From Zygaena filipendulae (Eukaryota; Arthropoda; Insecta; Lepidoptera; Zygaenidae): DNA of 64,000 bases. The DNA is taken from assembly GCA_907165275.2 (NCBI GenBank), contig OU015671.1, positions 8,277,001 to 8,341,000 on the forward strand, read 5' to 3'. The notes beneath the pieces are model-generated. The model searched no databases and was not told the origin of the DNA. It saw nothing but the letters and a program-made list of their open reading frames with translations. The translations under genes were made by a program, and so were the position numbers. This document shows positions 43,990-58,800 of this stretch, in pieces (positions within the stretch are counted from its first letter, which is position 1; each line of letters starts with the position of its first letter).

Positions 43990-46735
43990 ATATTAATAAT
44001 ATGTATTAGGGTAAATACCTAATGTGGTCAAGATCTAATGAAAAGAAAGCGGTTTTATCTTTGGTTGTGAAGGTTCTAGCTTCTTTTTTTTTCCTAGCGT
44101 ATCGCCGACGCGACGCTGAGAGAAAAATCTACCAAAAACGCAAGGTTCGGGCATTGAATGTGTTGAACTACAACCACGGGTAATAATCATATAATTTGAG
44201 ACGAGAAAGTTTCCTCGGCTCATACAAAAGACTCAAAGAACAATGAAAAATTTACACATCACGTTGTTTCTCAGAATCTCAAGTCGATGCGTCTTTCGAT
44301 ACAGAGCGCGTTAAGGTTCAAACACACCGGCTGAATCTAAAATGGTTAAAAAAAAATACAAATCTCAGATGAGCCAAAGTCCATTTTTCAATGCAAACTG
44401 CGCCGCCGGCCGGTGTGTCTCGACCTTATTGTCATTTAAAATTACATTTTTAGTTCAAATCGTACGGACTATGGTCACAACTATATATTTATATAATACC
44501 TACTTATGACAAACTTTCAAAACTGGTAACACTAATTAATTTATTAAGTATTTAACAAAATGTTTGTGTGAGATTAAATTTTTTTTTTTCGGGAAACCGC
44601 GGTAGTATTTCCTACCTAAGAAACACGACGCTCTTTTGACAGAGTTTAGGAGTGACAGTCTTTTTGACATTTTAGCAATCGTAATTAGTAAAATTTAAAT
44701 ATTAAAAATTACAGTGTGTATAGATATTTTATGTAATTATTATGACTGTATTGAATTTTCTGCAACATTATAAAACAAAGATAAAACATCTCAAATCAGT
44801 CAAGATATTTTCTTTCCTTGTACGTATACATACAGATACTTTTACGATAATTTTAATCGTAATAAAAAAAAAACATACCTACCTAACACTAAAATAATAA
44901 TTTGTTTTTTATTAATCCAGCAGCATAGCTAAAATAATAATTTCACTGAGGAACTTTACTGCGCAGGTAAACTTTAAATAATACTTATTAGACATATTAT
45001 TTAAAGGTTTCAACCTATGAGTGCCATTAGTTCGATACCTAACGAACTTCATATCAAGAGGAAAAAACAACACAATTCTATAATAATTAAAGGAAAAACC
45101 TAACAAACAAAAAAATTAAACGCTATATTATAGATTGCACGGTAACAAGTATTATGACTATTGATTTAAATACATTATTATATAATAACGGAGTTCTATG
45201 AAAAATATATTGAAATTGTTGAAAAAATTCCCGACACGCATTTTAGACGAAACTATTCTAGAATATTATATCAATCTGTGACTAAATCTAAAAACATTTG
45301 GCCAGTCATAATGGAAATATGAAAATAATTTTATCCCAATTTCTTTTTTAAATCACTCATACTTATTCAGTTTTTTATTTCGGTTGAGAGCGGCACAGAC
45401 GGAATTGTCCTCTATGTCTAAATTGTGCATCGAGAAAATAATTATTCTAATAATGATTATACATATTTAACAAATGTTGAGTATCAAATCAACCACAGCC
45501 AGTGCTCGCTTTTTATAATAATTAAGACTGTCCTACTGAAGCTGTATTCAGTGGCCCAGCCTTAAAATGTGGGTCGCAAGTGCGAATTGTTTTTTAAAAC
45601 TCTTAAATGGACGGGTCCAAAAATCGACTCGACACCTCGCTCTTTGCAGGTAAAGTTATAAATAAAACTCATGAAATATTTTAAAATCATAAATATATAC
45701 ATTAAAAAGAAATCCAGTTATTATGTTTGTTATATTATGTTATTATAAATATCTATCTGTCTCAGCGTGATTCACATAACCCTATACTGAACTATAAAAA
45801 TTTCATAGCGCGCGTGTCGTACTTTGAACGTGGTCTACACGTATTTAATTAAAGTAACACCTAATATATCATATTATAGTAATTAAGATTGTCATTTAAT
45901 CACAACAATTTTTGAAATTTTTATTTATTTAAAGTGATAAGAGTATCTAATATGAAAAATCTCCGCTGAAATTTTATTTTCTGTCGATCAAATCCCCTAA
46001 AATAAATCTAACAAAGGAGCACTCTTCGAGAAATCTTCAAACTTTACAAGTTTAAGCGAATAATGTTAAATGTTATTCGTATTTTGTGCCGCCTGTACGT
46101 AATTAATTAATTAATTAATTCTGTGCAGAAAACATAAGCAATAAGATCAAAGTTTTCAACTCGATTTAGTATAGGAGTTGAAAAAATTGTAAGCGTAATT
46201 AATATTATTCAAAGTAAATTTAGAAACTAGCGTCCAACTTATAAACAGTTAATCAATTATGCCTCGGCGGCGATTGAGATAAAGCAAAACGTCCAAACTA
46301 ATAAAATAAAACACGACAGTTATATTTATTAAAAAGTTGATTGATTAATTAAATATTGTCTCTTTTTGTTTCTGATAAAACAAAGTGAAAGAAAGAGGCA
46401 CACCACCTGTTAAACTCTCAAGTATACCTACTTTTTTATGAGCTATAGTGCCAATTTAAACGAGATATAAAAGCGGACGTCAACGCCGCTCCTTTCTCAT
46501 TCATCGACTCACATCGTAACAAATCACGAGAAACGTGTTCCCGACAAAAATAATTCTCGCACACATTCTGTGCTTGACTCGGAAAACGACAGCCACGTTT
46601 CCACAACCTACCGCCATCTAGCGCCGCGCGGCGCGACGTGCGTTGTGTTGTGTTGGTGCCGCGGGCCGCGGCCAGATGTCGCCGCTGGTAGCGGTCGGTC
46701 CCCGCCCCCGCCCCGCGCGCCCCCGCGCCGCCCGA
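43990..46735. other. intergenic, no gene recognised
   Basis: AT-rich DNA between the last Helitron copy and the UBR stop codon. It probably includes the UBR 3' UTR at its right end: a minus-strand AATAAA (plus tttatt at about 46324) is a weak candidate signal. No exon-like or RNA-like sequence was found. Confidence 0.45.
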
Positions 46736-46882
46736 TCACAAGTTCTGCCACTGCGTGGTGGCCAGCACGTTGAGCTCGAGCGCGCGCGCGATCCGCTCGT
46801 GCAGGCCGTGGCTCAGCCACAGCAGCCGCAGCTGCTCGTAGCGCTCCGGGCACAGGTGCAGCGGGTTGCCGCGGCGCAGACC
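46736..46882 (-). CDS. Ubr1: Ubr1 last exon
   Basis: 48 codons plus TGA after acceptor gggcag. GLRRGNPLHLCPERYEQL and the C-terminal ATTQWQNL correspond to the UBR1/2 terminus (GLRRGNPLHL...WQ-L). Confidence 0.93.
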   Translation of the reverse strand, partial: GLRRGNPLHLCPERYEQLRLLWLSHGLHERIARALELNVLATTQWQNL

Positions 46883-49800
46883 CTGCCCATCGCAAATAAT
46901 CAAAATGTTATATATACAATAATAATAATTATATATTAACACTTCACAACATGCAGATTTACTTGATCCCACACTAAGTTACAAGATTCTGTCGTGGAAG
47001 TAACACAAAGTATATTATACTAAATATTACAAACATTACTAATATTATAGTATAGATATATAGTGGATTTTCAAGCCGTCTGCTTGGTACGGGCCATTGC
47101 GATCGAGCATTAGTGTAGAGCATAGAAAAATAAACACACGAGAGCTGAGAGCAACGAATAGGACGACCTTCGTATGCGTACTGTGTAATGGTCAATGGTC
47201 CCCTAAGCTATCGAATTTTTTTACTGACGTTGCGCTGTCGCACGACTGTCGTCTAGACGCAACGACAAGTAATGAGTGCGCTCCGAGTCCCCTAGCTTGT
47301 CGTTGCGGCTCTGCGACTCTGACGCCAAGTTTGAGGTGCTTTGAAATAAAATATATGAAAACTAGCTGTGCCCCGCGATTTCACCCGCGGTAATTTCGGA
47401 GTTCCCGCGGGAATTTCGGGATAAAAATTACTCTATGTCCTTCTCTGTACCCCTGACAATGTGCATGTCAAATTTCATCCAAATCCGTTCAGCCGTTTTT
47501 GCGTGATTGAGTAACAAACATCCAAACATCCACACTTTCACATTTATAATATTAGTAGGATTATAGGCCGCGCCTGTCGTCGTGTCTAGTCTTCGAGCTG
47601 TCGCTGTCGCGTGTCACATAGTGTGCGCTGGCTCTACCTGCCGCCAAGTGGCACGTGCGCCGCGCGAGGAGTATCACCGGGGGGGCTGTTACGAGTGAGT
47701 AAGTATGAACGTGTCGGTGTCGGTGTCGGTGTCACCAGTCGTCACGTCACCTGGTCGGTCTCGCCGTACGAGTCGAGGTAGGGCGCGGGCATCATGGCGC
47801 CGCGCGCGGGCGCCGCCAGCAGCAGCAGCTCGCACTCGCGCACGCGCAGGAACACGCCCGCGCCGCCGCCGCAGCGCAGCGCGTGCGCCACCACCGCGCC
47901 CGCCGGCTCCGTGCCCGCCGCGCCGCGCTGCCGCCGCACGACACGCACACACACACACACACACTCAACTCAGCAGGGCTATTATATAACTTTTGTTGCT
48001 ATCATATTTCAATTACAATCAGAAAAATAGCGATTTTGTGAATAATTAACCATGTTTAGACAGTGTGTGGGGCACAGTGACCTGTGACTGATACGGCTAG
48101 ATATATTGATTTATTTGTTTATTGGATATTAGTGTGATTGTATGATTGATGTTGTGGTCGGCACGGGACGCGGCTGGCGAGCCGATTCGTTTGTTATGGA
48201 TTAATTGATAGTATACCGACGCCCGTGACCGACATGAATCGACTGCCGCGACCGGGCCGTAGGAAAGCGGCTCGATCGCGTACATCGCTGTCGAAAGCAG
48301 TGTTCGGTTTCACGCAGTGGACCGAACAGACAGCTTCAACTTTTGAAGTATGATTATTTTGGTTGATTGCTAGATATTGTCGGTGTCAAAACGTGCATAT
48401 TATATTTCGATTGTTACCTGTTTTGTGAGCCCAATAAATAAATAAATAAATCTCAAAACCGCCATGTTTTTGATAGCAACCGAAAAATGATAGATATTTC
48501 TATGAGTCACATAATAGCCGCTCTGTATCATATATGGACATAAAGTAAGCAATAGTGTATTAAACCACACTGGAGACGTTTTGAGTAAATCGTGCTTTTT
48601 TTATGTTCAACATTTTGTTGGTATTTAAGCAACTTAATAAGGTAAAAACAGAATTAAAGAACGTTCCAAAACTCTCAATAAGGCGATTTGTATCAATAAC
48701 TTTTGTTGGTTAACGTTGTTAGCCTGATTAAATGCTTTTCTGAGGATTCGCAAAATAAACACCTATTAAAGATAAATCTGTATTAACGACTGACTTCTGA
48801 CAAGTGACAATTTTATATATTTTTTCTATCAGACACAAGTAGGTAGAAACTACATCTTTGATATTGTCCAAACATTCCGCCCTCCAAGAACTTCGTTCTT
48901 CCTCACCACCCTCTAAGGTATCCACGGATCTGTCTCTTGGTGTGTGGCCATGTCCTCCTTTGGCAAGGAAATCAGTTTGGATAAAGGGCGCTTCAAAGTT
49001 GTACCCTTACATATAATCGTGACTACCCGCACATTGTCTTGAATCACTTTTACATATAGTATTGCTGCATAAGCAGCTGTTGACGCATCAGCAAACCCGT
49101 GAAGCTCCACAACATCATTGTTAGGGTGAGTATGAATCTATTGTTGATATTTCAGTTAATTCTTGTCGATAAGAAAACCATTTTGTTTTTAAATTTGGCG
49201 GTAATTCATCATCCCACCCTGCTGTGCAGAGCCAAAGCTTCTGAATGAATATCTTCGCCTTGATAATTATCGGGGCTAACCATCCGAAGGGGTCGAACAG
49301 GCGCGCAACATCTGATAAAACTCTTCGTTTGGTGATAGGATTTGAAACTTCGGGTAAGCAAACTTTAAATTTAAACTTGTCATCATTTCTGTCCCAAAGT
49401 ACTCCTAGAATTTTAATGTATTGATCAAACTTGATTTCAAACGGTTGCATCTCTCCTTTGTTTTGCTTGATCACTTCTAAGAACTTATCAGAGTTGCTTG
49501 ACCATTTTTGGAGTTCAAAACCAGCACTCTTCAGCAGCTGATTGATCTGTGAGTAGATTGCTAGGACCATATCCTCATCATGCCCTCCTGACATAAGATC
49601 ATCAACGTAAAATGAGGTTTTTACAATCTCTGCTGCTAAAGGATACTTCTGTTCTTCATCTTGAGCAGCCTGTACTAACGTGCGCACAGCCAGAAACGGT
49701 GCTGAAGTGGTTCCGAACGTCACAGTAAGTAATTTATAAGATTTTAGGTCTTCATGTGGATGGTCTCTCCATACTATTCTTTGATATTCTGCGTGTTCTT

Positions 49801-52800
49801 CTGTTACTAACACCTGACGGTACATCTTGACAATATCACTTACAATTGCAATTTTGTGTTGTCTCCACTTTGTTATCAGTGTGTGCAAAGTGTGTTGTAT
49901 TACAGGCCCACTTAGCAGCGTGTCATTCAATGAGTGTCCTTTGGAGCCCTTTGCAGAACCATCAAACACCACTCTTACTTTTGTTGTGTCTCTATCGTTA
50001 CGGATAACTGCATGATGTGGTAGGTACATAGCGTTCGATATGTCTTCTTCTGCTAAAATCATGTGGCCCAAGGTGAGGTACTCCTTTATTACTTTGGTAT
50101 ATTCTTCTTTCAGCTTTGTGTCATATTTAAACCTTTTTTCCAATTGCAGAAATCTGAATATTGCTGTCTCCTTTGTTCTTCCACATATCTCTACCGGTGT
50201 CTTACTGTCATCTTTGAACGGTAAGTTTACCTTGTATCTTCCAGATGGTGTTCGTGTTGTAGTGTTTCTATAAATCTCTTCACATTTTTTTTCGTCTTTG
50301 GTAAGTTTTCTTTCAGAGGTAAGTATTTCATGTTCTATTTCCCAAAATTTTCTTAAAAGTTCATTTTCAGTCATACATAAATGTATACTAATCATTTGTT
50401 TTTCTTTTTCAGATTTTTTGTTGCTAGTATCACCCGACAAAATCCAGCCCAGGTGTGTATATTGTGCTAGAATCCCAGTTGGACCTTTGATCAATCCAGT
50501 GTCTATAATTTTACTATAGATTTCAGCTCCTAGCAGCAGGTCAATCTTATTTGGAGTGTGAAAACCCGGATCTGCTAGTTGTAATCTTTTTAATTCAGGC
50601 CAGTTGACTACTGCGATTGACTGTGAAGGTAAGTAATTTGAAATTTTGTTTAATACATATGCTTGCACAGGAATAGTGAAGGTTGGATCATTTCTTGACT
50701 TAATTTTGCATTCGACCATATACTTGATACGAACTGTGTTTCCTTCACTTAACCCCGAAACTTCGCCGTTGATTTTTACTCGTTTCAACCCCAAAGTTTG
50801 AACAAGTTCTTCGGTTACGAACGAAGCTTGTGATCCTTGATCCAGAAGAGCACGGTAGACATATGTTTGTTTATCTCTGCTAGTTATGTCTACTAGTGCT
50901 GTTGCGAGCAGTACTGCTGGACCAGGTTGGTTCATAAAGTGTGATACTATGTTTTTGCTGCTCGAGTCGTTATGACATTTTTCATCTACAGATTCTCGTT
51001 TCTCAGGATGTAATAAGGAATGGTGCCTCCTCTTGCATATGCGACATGATGTATCTCTCATACATTTTGCTGCCGAATGATTTGGTATAAGACAATTGAA
51101 GCAAAGATTATGGGTTTGTACAAAGTCATACCTTTCTTTGTAGCTCAGTTTAGCAAACTTTTTGCATTGATATATGTAGTGTTCTTCTTTGCAAAAGGAG
51201 CATACAATAGAATTCAAAGCAGTATGAAATGTTTTCGGTTTGATTGATTTGCTAGTATGTTCTATCATTTCCAATGATCTAAACCTGGATTCCAAAAACT
51301 CTTTTAAATTCATAAATGTTGGAAACTCTTCATGATCCGCTGAAAGTTGCTGTTCCCATAATCTATGACTTTCTGTATCCAACTTTGAAACCGTTAAGTA
51401 AATTATAATAGCATCCCATGATTCAGTTGGTAACCCTAGGTTATTCAGGGAGTTCAAACATTCTGTTGTATTGTCTAGTAACTGCTTGACGTTGAAAGCT
51501 GATTCTGTCGACAGTGTTCTAATACCAAATAATTTTTTAAATACACAGTTTGATATGAATCTTTTGTTATTATATCGATTTTTTAATGTTTCCCAAGCTT
51601 GATTGTAATTTTGACTAGTTATTGGAATACTTCTTAACAACTGTTCGGCTTCACCGGAAAGGTTGGTCTTTAAATAATGAAGTTTTTGAACATCATCGAT
51701 TGCTGAATTACTATGTATGAGAGAGTTAAATAAGTCGTGGAACGATGGCCAATCAGTATATTTGCCAGAGAAGGCTGGTATTGTGATAGTAGGCAATTTA
51801 ATTTTGGCACACGGAGTTTTGTCTTCATTAGTTGCGGTTCGTGTCTCCGATCCAGGTGCGAGTTCTGACAATTTTGTTTTTAGATCGCATTTGTATGATA
51901 TGTAAAGCTCTTCGCATTCTTCATAAAGATCTTCAGAGAAATATTTTAACGCACTTCGTTGTTCTTTGCTTATACGCGACACTAACTGATCATGAGTAGA
52001 CGTGAAAGTTTGCCATACTTTGTCCAATGCATCGATACGCGTTTCGAGATAAATTGTAGTTATTCTTTGTTTCGGTGACTTTTGATAATTAGTTCGAGCT
52101 TTCTTAATCTGCTCAAATCTGTCTTCTTGAACACATAATAATTGTTTAGTTTCTTCCATGTTCAGATAATTTGATGGTAGCCACTTTTATTATAGTTCTT
52201 TGTCCGATACTATGCACTACCAACAATGGATACCTACAATGCCACTGATACCAAGTCCAAACGGGAAAATATTTATTTTTGTTTCACTCACTACTTTATA
52301 CCACTTTTGAACAGTTATTTTTTATTCTCGCTACCTAAATCGTTACTAATCCGGCTCGAAGGACCATTTGTTAGCCTGATTAAATGCTTTTCTGAGGATT
52401 CGCAAAATAAACACCTATTAAAGATAAATCTGTATTAACGACTGACTTCTGACAAGTGACAATTTTATATATTTTTTCTATCAGACACAAGTAGGTAGAA
52501 ACTACATCTTTGATATTGTCCAAACAAACGTGTTATTCCTTATCGGCGTCCATATGTGAAGTGTCCGTTGGAATGCGTCCAATCAAGGTGGTGCCGCAAT
52601 AGCAAAAACGTACATTTTAAAGAAAACGCCAAAGTTATTAGTGTAGAACTACGAGTATGTTCTTATATTTAGATTTTAATTGTATAAATTTTAGTTGCCG
52701 CTTGCTTGTTTTTCTAAATGAATAAAAACAAACGAAAGTATAGCCTTCGTTCACCGCCATCGCCAAAGACAAACAAATTTATTTCCAACCGAATAGGAAT

Positions 52801-55800
52801 ATACAATGTAGCGCTCAAACAAGTGCTCCCAGCGCACCTGACACCGGCGGCGGGGGCCTTCGGTCAGGGCTTCGCGCTGCAACCGTCGGGGGCGGTCTTT
52901 GAGTGGCTGAGGTCAGAGATACGTGTCGGGAACAGAACTCACCTTTTTGATGTCGGTCCGGCAGCAGTAGCTCTGCGAGCACAGCAGCTGGTTGCACACG
53001 AGGCACAGCGTCGGGTACTTGCTGTCCTCGCGCTCCGAGTTGGGGCACGAGAACTCGGAGACCATGTTGATGAGCTCCGAGAAGTCCTCCGGCAGCGGCA
53101 CCAGCCGCGGCGGCTCCGGCGGCTGCGCGGCCACCTGCCGCGGGACGGCGCCCGCGAACCAGTCGCCCGCCGCGAGCGCCCACTCCGCCGCCCGCTGCCG
53201 CGCCGCGCCCGGGAATATCTCCTTGAAGGTGGGCGGCAGGCCGATGTAGCCGCACATGCTCTCCCACGTGTCGCCGCCGAGCGCCGTCAGCTCGGCGGGC
53301 GGGTTGATGTCGCTCAGGAAGTAGAAGAACAGGCAGCAGCACCTCAGGAACTGGTGGCACTCGGCCTTGACGCGCGCCCACACCTGCGCGGCGTTCAGCC
53401 CGTCGCGCAGGCGGCCGCGCCGCAGCTGCCTCGCGAGCGGCAGCAGCTCCTCCAGGTCGGCGGGCTCGCCGTCGTCCATCGGCTGGGCGTCGCAGCCGTC
53501 CACGTCGGCGACGAGCAGCGCCCGCGTGAGGTCGGCGCGGAACACCTGCAGCGCCAGCTGGCGGGCGAGGTGCGCGGGGCGCGCGGGCGCGGCGCGCTCG
53601 CCGAACAGCGCGGGCGCGGTGAGCACGAGCGCGACGAGCGCGCCGAACGCGTCGTGCGCCAGCGGCGAGCCGCGCTCGAGCGCCGCGAGCGCCGTGAGCG
53701 CCAGGTGCGCGAGCTGCTCGGGCGCGGGCCACACGGCGGGCAGCGCGGCCGCCAGCCGCACGAGGCAGTGCAGCGCGTCGCGGTGCCGCGCCGGCAGCTC
53801 GCCCAGCAGCGGCCGCCGCTCGGCGAGCAGCACGCCGCTCGCGCTGTGCACGGTGTAGGCGGTGGCGCGGTACACCGCCGCCAGCGACGACATCGACCCG
53901 CACTCCGCCTCTTCGCCGAGCAGCGGCAGCAGCTGCGGCCGGCACCGACACACAACATTACATATCAACTAGAGAAACGATGTGGATACTGGGTATGTTC
54001 CGTTATTACACATAGCACCGTAAGGTATGACGTCAAAGGTCGTCGTCAACGAAAGGACGTCAAATTTATTTATTTACATTAATTTGCAAAGCCATTCCTT
54101 TATAGTAAGCTACACTGGTTACTTAAATTGAAATACAGTCCAGTACACTGTCATCCATGTTATTGTCATGTCACGTCGACCACTCAAACCAATCACTGGT
54201 CCGAGGTTGATCACGTGATCAAACCACTGAGAGCACCTTACCTCGAAAACGCCAGTGCTCACAGTACAAAAATGGCGACGATTATGATGTCACACTGTCC
54301 GTTATTTATTTATTCTTCTTGCACAAAAAAGTACGAATTAACAAGTACCTATTATAACGGAAAGAATTTCTCCCAGCACTGGGCAGTGATCGCAGCTTGT
54401 ATGGTAACATACACAATATGTCAGGAGCATCTGCTCACCCCGGCGAAGTCCTCGATGAGCGAGACGGCGGCCTCGTTGTACTCGGCGGGCGGCTCCCGGA
54501 AGTGCGCCAGGAAGTCGGGCGGCAGCAGGCCGCGCGAGTGCGTGGACACGTACACGGGCGGCTGCGCGGGCGGCTCGTCCTCCGCGTCCGACGACGCCGC
54601 GCCCACGCTGCGCGCGCGCACCGTGCAGTGCATCTCCTCGCACGACTCGGTGCACACGTGCACGTGCTCCGAGCTCGCCAGGTGCTGCAGCACCTGCCGA
54701 CACGCGACTGAGCACTGCAGGGCCGCTCGGTAACGGGCACAGTGTGTAGGAGGCGGGGGTGGGGGTGGGGGTGGGGGGGCGGTACGTACGATGCGCACGG
54801 AGCGGGCGTAGGTGTCGTCGGGCAGCGGGGGCGGCGCGCCGGCGGGCGGCGGCGGCGCGGGCAGCAGCGGCAGCGCCGTGTTGCACAGCCGCTCGCACAG
54901 CGGGCACAGGTACTCCTTGCGCTCCACGTCGAACGACGACGGCTGCCGGTGCCGGTAGTGTCTGCCCGACGACTTGTTGTTAGTAACCGTTCATTTATTT
55001 ATTCATTATTGTTTACAATTCATGTTTTTTTTTTTTAATTTATGTATGTTGTAACTATCCATGTGTTGTGTCAAATAAAGTTCTTTCAATTCAATTCAAT
55101 TCATTATTATACGCTATCCACAGAAATAGAGAAAACATAGACTTCGTTTTAGATTGGTCAGCGATATGTACAGAGTAAGTGTACGCCATTCGCGGCAATC
55201 AGAATAGTTTACGCCCACTGACTGTTTTGTCTTTGTCATTTGTATGAGATTACGTGATACTCGTGACAGATAGCTGGTCCCCGAGGTTTCGGAGTTTCCG
55301 CAAAAAGAAAGAGCGTTTCTCAAGCTTATGGAGATGTTTTAAGGTGTCTTTCAAGTTGTTGGGCGGATAAACTCCCACAGCGGACGTTTAGTGTTTAATA
55401 TTGCGACGGTACCTGCGGTTCTCCTTGTCGCGCACGTTGTGCACGTACTTGCGCCAGCAGCGCGCGTGCAGCGCGTGCCCGCACGACGACACGTGCGGCT
55501 GCGCGCCCAGCCCGGCGGGCAGCGCCGCGTCCGCCCCCGCCGCCGCCCCCGCGGGCGCCGCCCGCCCCGCGCCGCGCCACCGCGTCAGCACCGTCGACTG
55601 CTGCGCGAACGCCACCAGCACCATCGGCTCCGTCTTCGCGTCCACCCGCGACTGGGGGTCGACAAGAAACATCATCATCATCCTCATCACACACATTATG
55701 ATGTGCTTGTTTTTTATGTATTTGTCGGCGTGAGGGTAGTTTCATTAAAAATAACTGTTGCTTCCCGCTGACGAATAGCGGTTGTAGTAAGTTCGTTGCC

Positions 55801-58800
55801 CCGCTCTACTCCATTGCCCGACTCGTCTTTGTTAGAACTTGTTATAAAATGCGGGTATGCGTAAGCGACGGTTCCTTGTTACTTTGTGTTCGGTTCAGTG
55901 CAGTTATAGTGTCGTATCAGTGTCGTATCAATCTAGAGTGGCTATAGTGATTACGTGTGCTGTGTGATCTAATACTTTCCAGAGGTTTGCATAAGTCGGG
56001 AGCACGGGCAGTGGAGGTGAGCGTTCATGCATTGTAAAGGGGCCCCATTAAACCTACACCTGGGTCGCAAGTCCCAGGCACTGCTCCGTGTTCCCTAAGG
56101 ATATCTGGTATGCTGTACAACTTCTATGTTGGTGCAATTCATTGTAATAGTTTCTAGTTCGTTCTAGATGTGTCACTCAGCTAATAGTCTCGGTCATACC
56201 TTTGCCTGCCTTCAGTTACATTGTTTATTTATTTAATAGTTTGCCAACAAATTTACATTATAAAATATTCTATATAAGCCTAGTGAGTACATTACGTGCC
56301 ACAATGCAAATCCAATTATGTATAGGCAAACACGCCATGCACACACCTATAATCTATATATTACATTAAATTTATATAGGTAAGTTTTTCCTGTTATTTA
56401 TTTACGTAAGTATGTATAAATATTATATATTTTGCTTATTTGTGTTATGTTATCATCATTCAGCTATCATTACAACAGCTGATAGCTATCTGCTGTTATC
56501 TGCCAATATATTCCTTCTATAATCTACATATTGGTACGTGACGCACTTGCTCCTGGCACATGATGCACACGCGCGGCTCCTCGGGCACGCCGCCGCCCCA
56601 CACGCCCAGCGCCGCGCCGCAGTACAGCGGCCGCAGGTCCTGCTCCTGCGCCTCCTCCTCCGCCGTCATCTGGACACAACACGCGCCACGACACGTCACG
56701 TCACCTCACGTCACGTCACACGCCATCTCCTATTCCTAAACTGTTAGAAATATATACAAAGATGGCCGGTCACGGGACGCCCGGAAAATGTGAAATCGAT
56801 GTTGAGGGTAGAATTTATAAAGCTAGAATATGTTCCGAAATGCACTGACAACACTGGGCCTGTACTCCCAGTGTCCTGAAATTCGTTCCGAACAACTTTC
56901 AGTATACTGCCGCAGAGTCCGCAGTAGGCGGTATGACGTCATAACCGTCGCCATTTTTGTACTGTAAACACTGATGTTTTCGAGGTAAGGTGGGCTCAAT
57001 GGTTTGATCACGTGATCAACCAATAAGATCAATCAATAAGACTAATGATTGTTCAACCAACGTCGATCGGTTGGTATGAGTGATCGACAGCGTGACATGA
57101 CATGGATGAGAGTATGCTGGACTGCGTTCCTATTTAAACAGTAACCAATATAGCTCAGTAAAGCTATCTTTAAGCATTCATAAATGGCTACGCAGTATAC
57201 TGAACTGACGTCATACCTTACGGTGCTCTCAGTGATCACGGAACATACCCCCGTAATGAAGTAATATAAAAAAAACACAGTACGTCATACAGACAAGTAC
57301 AGCGTCTGTATGTCAGGGCGATCGCGCCACGTACATCGGTGTTGGTCTGCTCGAACATGGTCGCGTTGGAGGAGATGAAGCTCTTCATCTGCGCGTTGAT
57401 CTGCGCCAGCATCTTGGCGCGACTCTCCGCCGCCAGCTTGCGCCGCCGCTCCTTCTCCGCTTCTGCGCAACCAATTCTGGTTATATTAAAGTCGTACTGT
57501 TGTCGTAACGATAAATGAATAAATCCCATAAATGCGAAAGCAACTCTGTCTGTCTGTTACGTTTTCACGCCTTGATGGCTGAACCGATAACTATCAAATT
57601 TTGCACACACATTGGCAGGGGTACAGAGAAGGACATAGGGTAATTTTTATCCCGGATTCCCGCGGGAACTCCGAAATTCGACCGCGGGTGCAGTTGGTAA
57701 ATAATAAATAAAAATCCAAAATGTATAATTCACATTTGACAATTATTTACTGACCGCTGACAGTTACGAGACGCACACGCGCACAACACGTGTAGACGTG
57801 CCCAAGCCGGCCGTCTTTACTTGTGGGATAGAACTTGAATCAGTTCATTTGTATGAAGTGTCACCGGACTTGTATAACGTGCCATTTGGAACGTTCCTCT
57901 TCGTATATAGTTTCCAGACTGGTTTAGCTAATTAGCGACACAGTCATTGTGATCGGGGTCGCCCGCCCTCCGGCGTACCTTTCGCGTCTTCAGACTGCGG
58001 CTTCTCCTCTTGGTCGGTCTCCATGTTCTCTCCGTCGCCGATGTGCTCGTCTGTGTGCCCGAGTAAATTTCTGAAATCAGAGACGCGCATACATTAGCCA
58101 AATACGATAATATCACTACATATTATTAATTTATTTTATTAATTATTAAACACTTTTGCTGCCGCACAGCCGCTGCAGCAGCGCCAGCAGCCCGCAGCGC
58201 TGTGGGGGGGCAGGGGGGGCTGGGCCCGGGCGGTACTCACTTGATGCGCGCGACGAGCCAGCGCGCGATCGGGCGGTGCGCGTCGACGCGCGCGTTGCCG
58301 CACAGCCGCTGCACAGCCGCTGCAGCAGCGCCAGCAGCCCGCAGCACTGTGGGGGGGGCAGGGGGAGCGGGGCCCGGGCGGTACTCACTTGATGCGCGCG
58401 ACGAGCCAGCGCGCGAGCGGGCGGTGCGCGTCGACGCGCGCGCTGCCGCATAGCCGCTGCAGCAGCGCCAGCAGCCCGCAGCACTGTGGGGGGGGCAGGG
58501 GGAGCGGGGCCCGGGCGGTACTCACTTGATGCGCGCGACGAGCCAGCGCGCGAGCGGGCGGTGCGCGTCGACGCGCGCGCTGCCGCATAGCCGCTGCAGC
58601 AGCGCCAGCAGCCCGCAGCACTGTGGGGGGGGCAGGGGGAGCGGGGCCCGGGCGGTACTCACTTGATGCGCGCGACGAGCCAGCGCGCGAGCGGGCGGTG
58701 CGCGTCGACGCGCGCGCTGCCGCATAGCCGCTGCAGCAGCGCCAGCAGCCCGCAGCACTGTGGGGGGGGGCAGGGGGAGCGGGGCCCGGGCGGTACTCAC

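Larger units (their letters stand above)
48712..52531 (-). mobile_element. internally deleted BEL/Pao element in Ubr1 intron
   Basis: Element body is 48717-52526 (3,810 bp), flanked by the 5-bp duplication aacgt (48712-48716 and 52527-52531). Two identical 158-bp LTRs are present. The PBS (52349-52366) is the same 18-nt tRNA-Tyr complement as in the other BEL element, and a polypurine tract (ttggagggcggaa on the element strand) abuts the 3' LTR. Gag, protease and reverse transcriptase remain. A frame break follows, and the rest of RNase H and all of integrase are missing. Ends needed for reverse transcription and integration are intact, so it could have moved in trans. Same strand as Ubr1. 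Confidence 0.9.

Noticed and set aside
52718..54082. 454-codon plus-strand open frame opposite the large Ubr1 exon
   Set aside because: It is the antisense of a GC-rich coding exon. Its Arg/Ala/Val/Gln-rich composition shows no domain, and the minus strand carries clear UBR motifs with matching splice sites.
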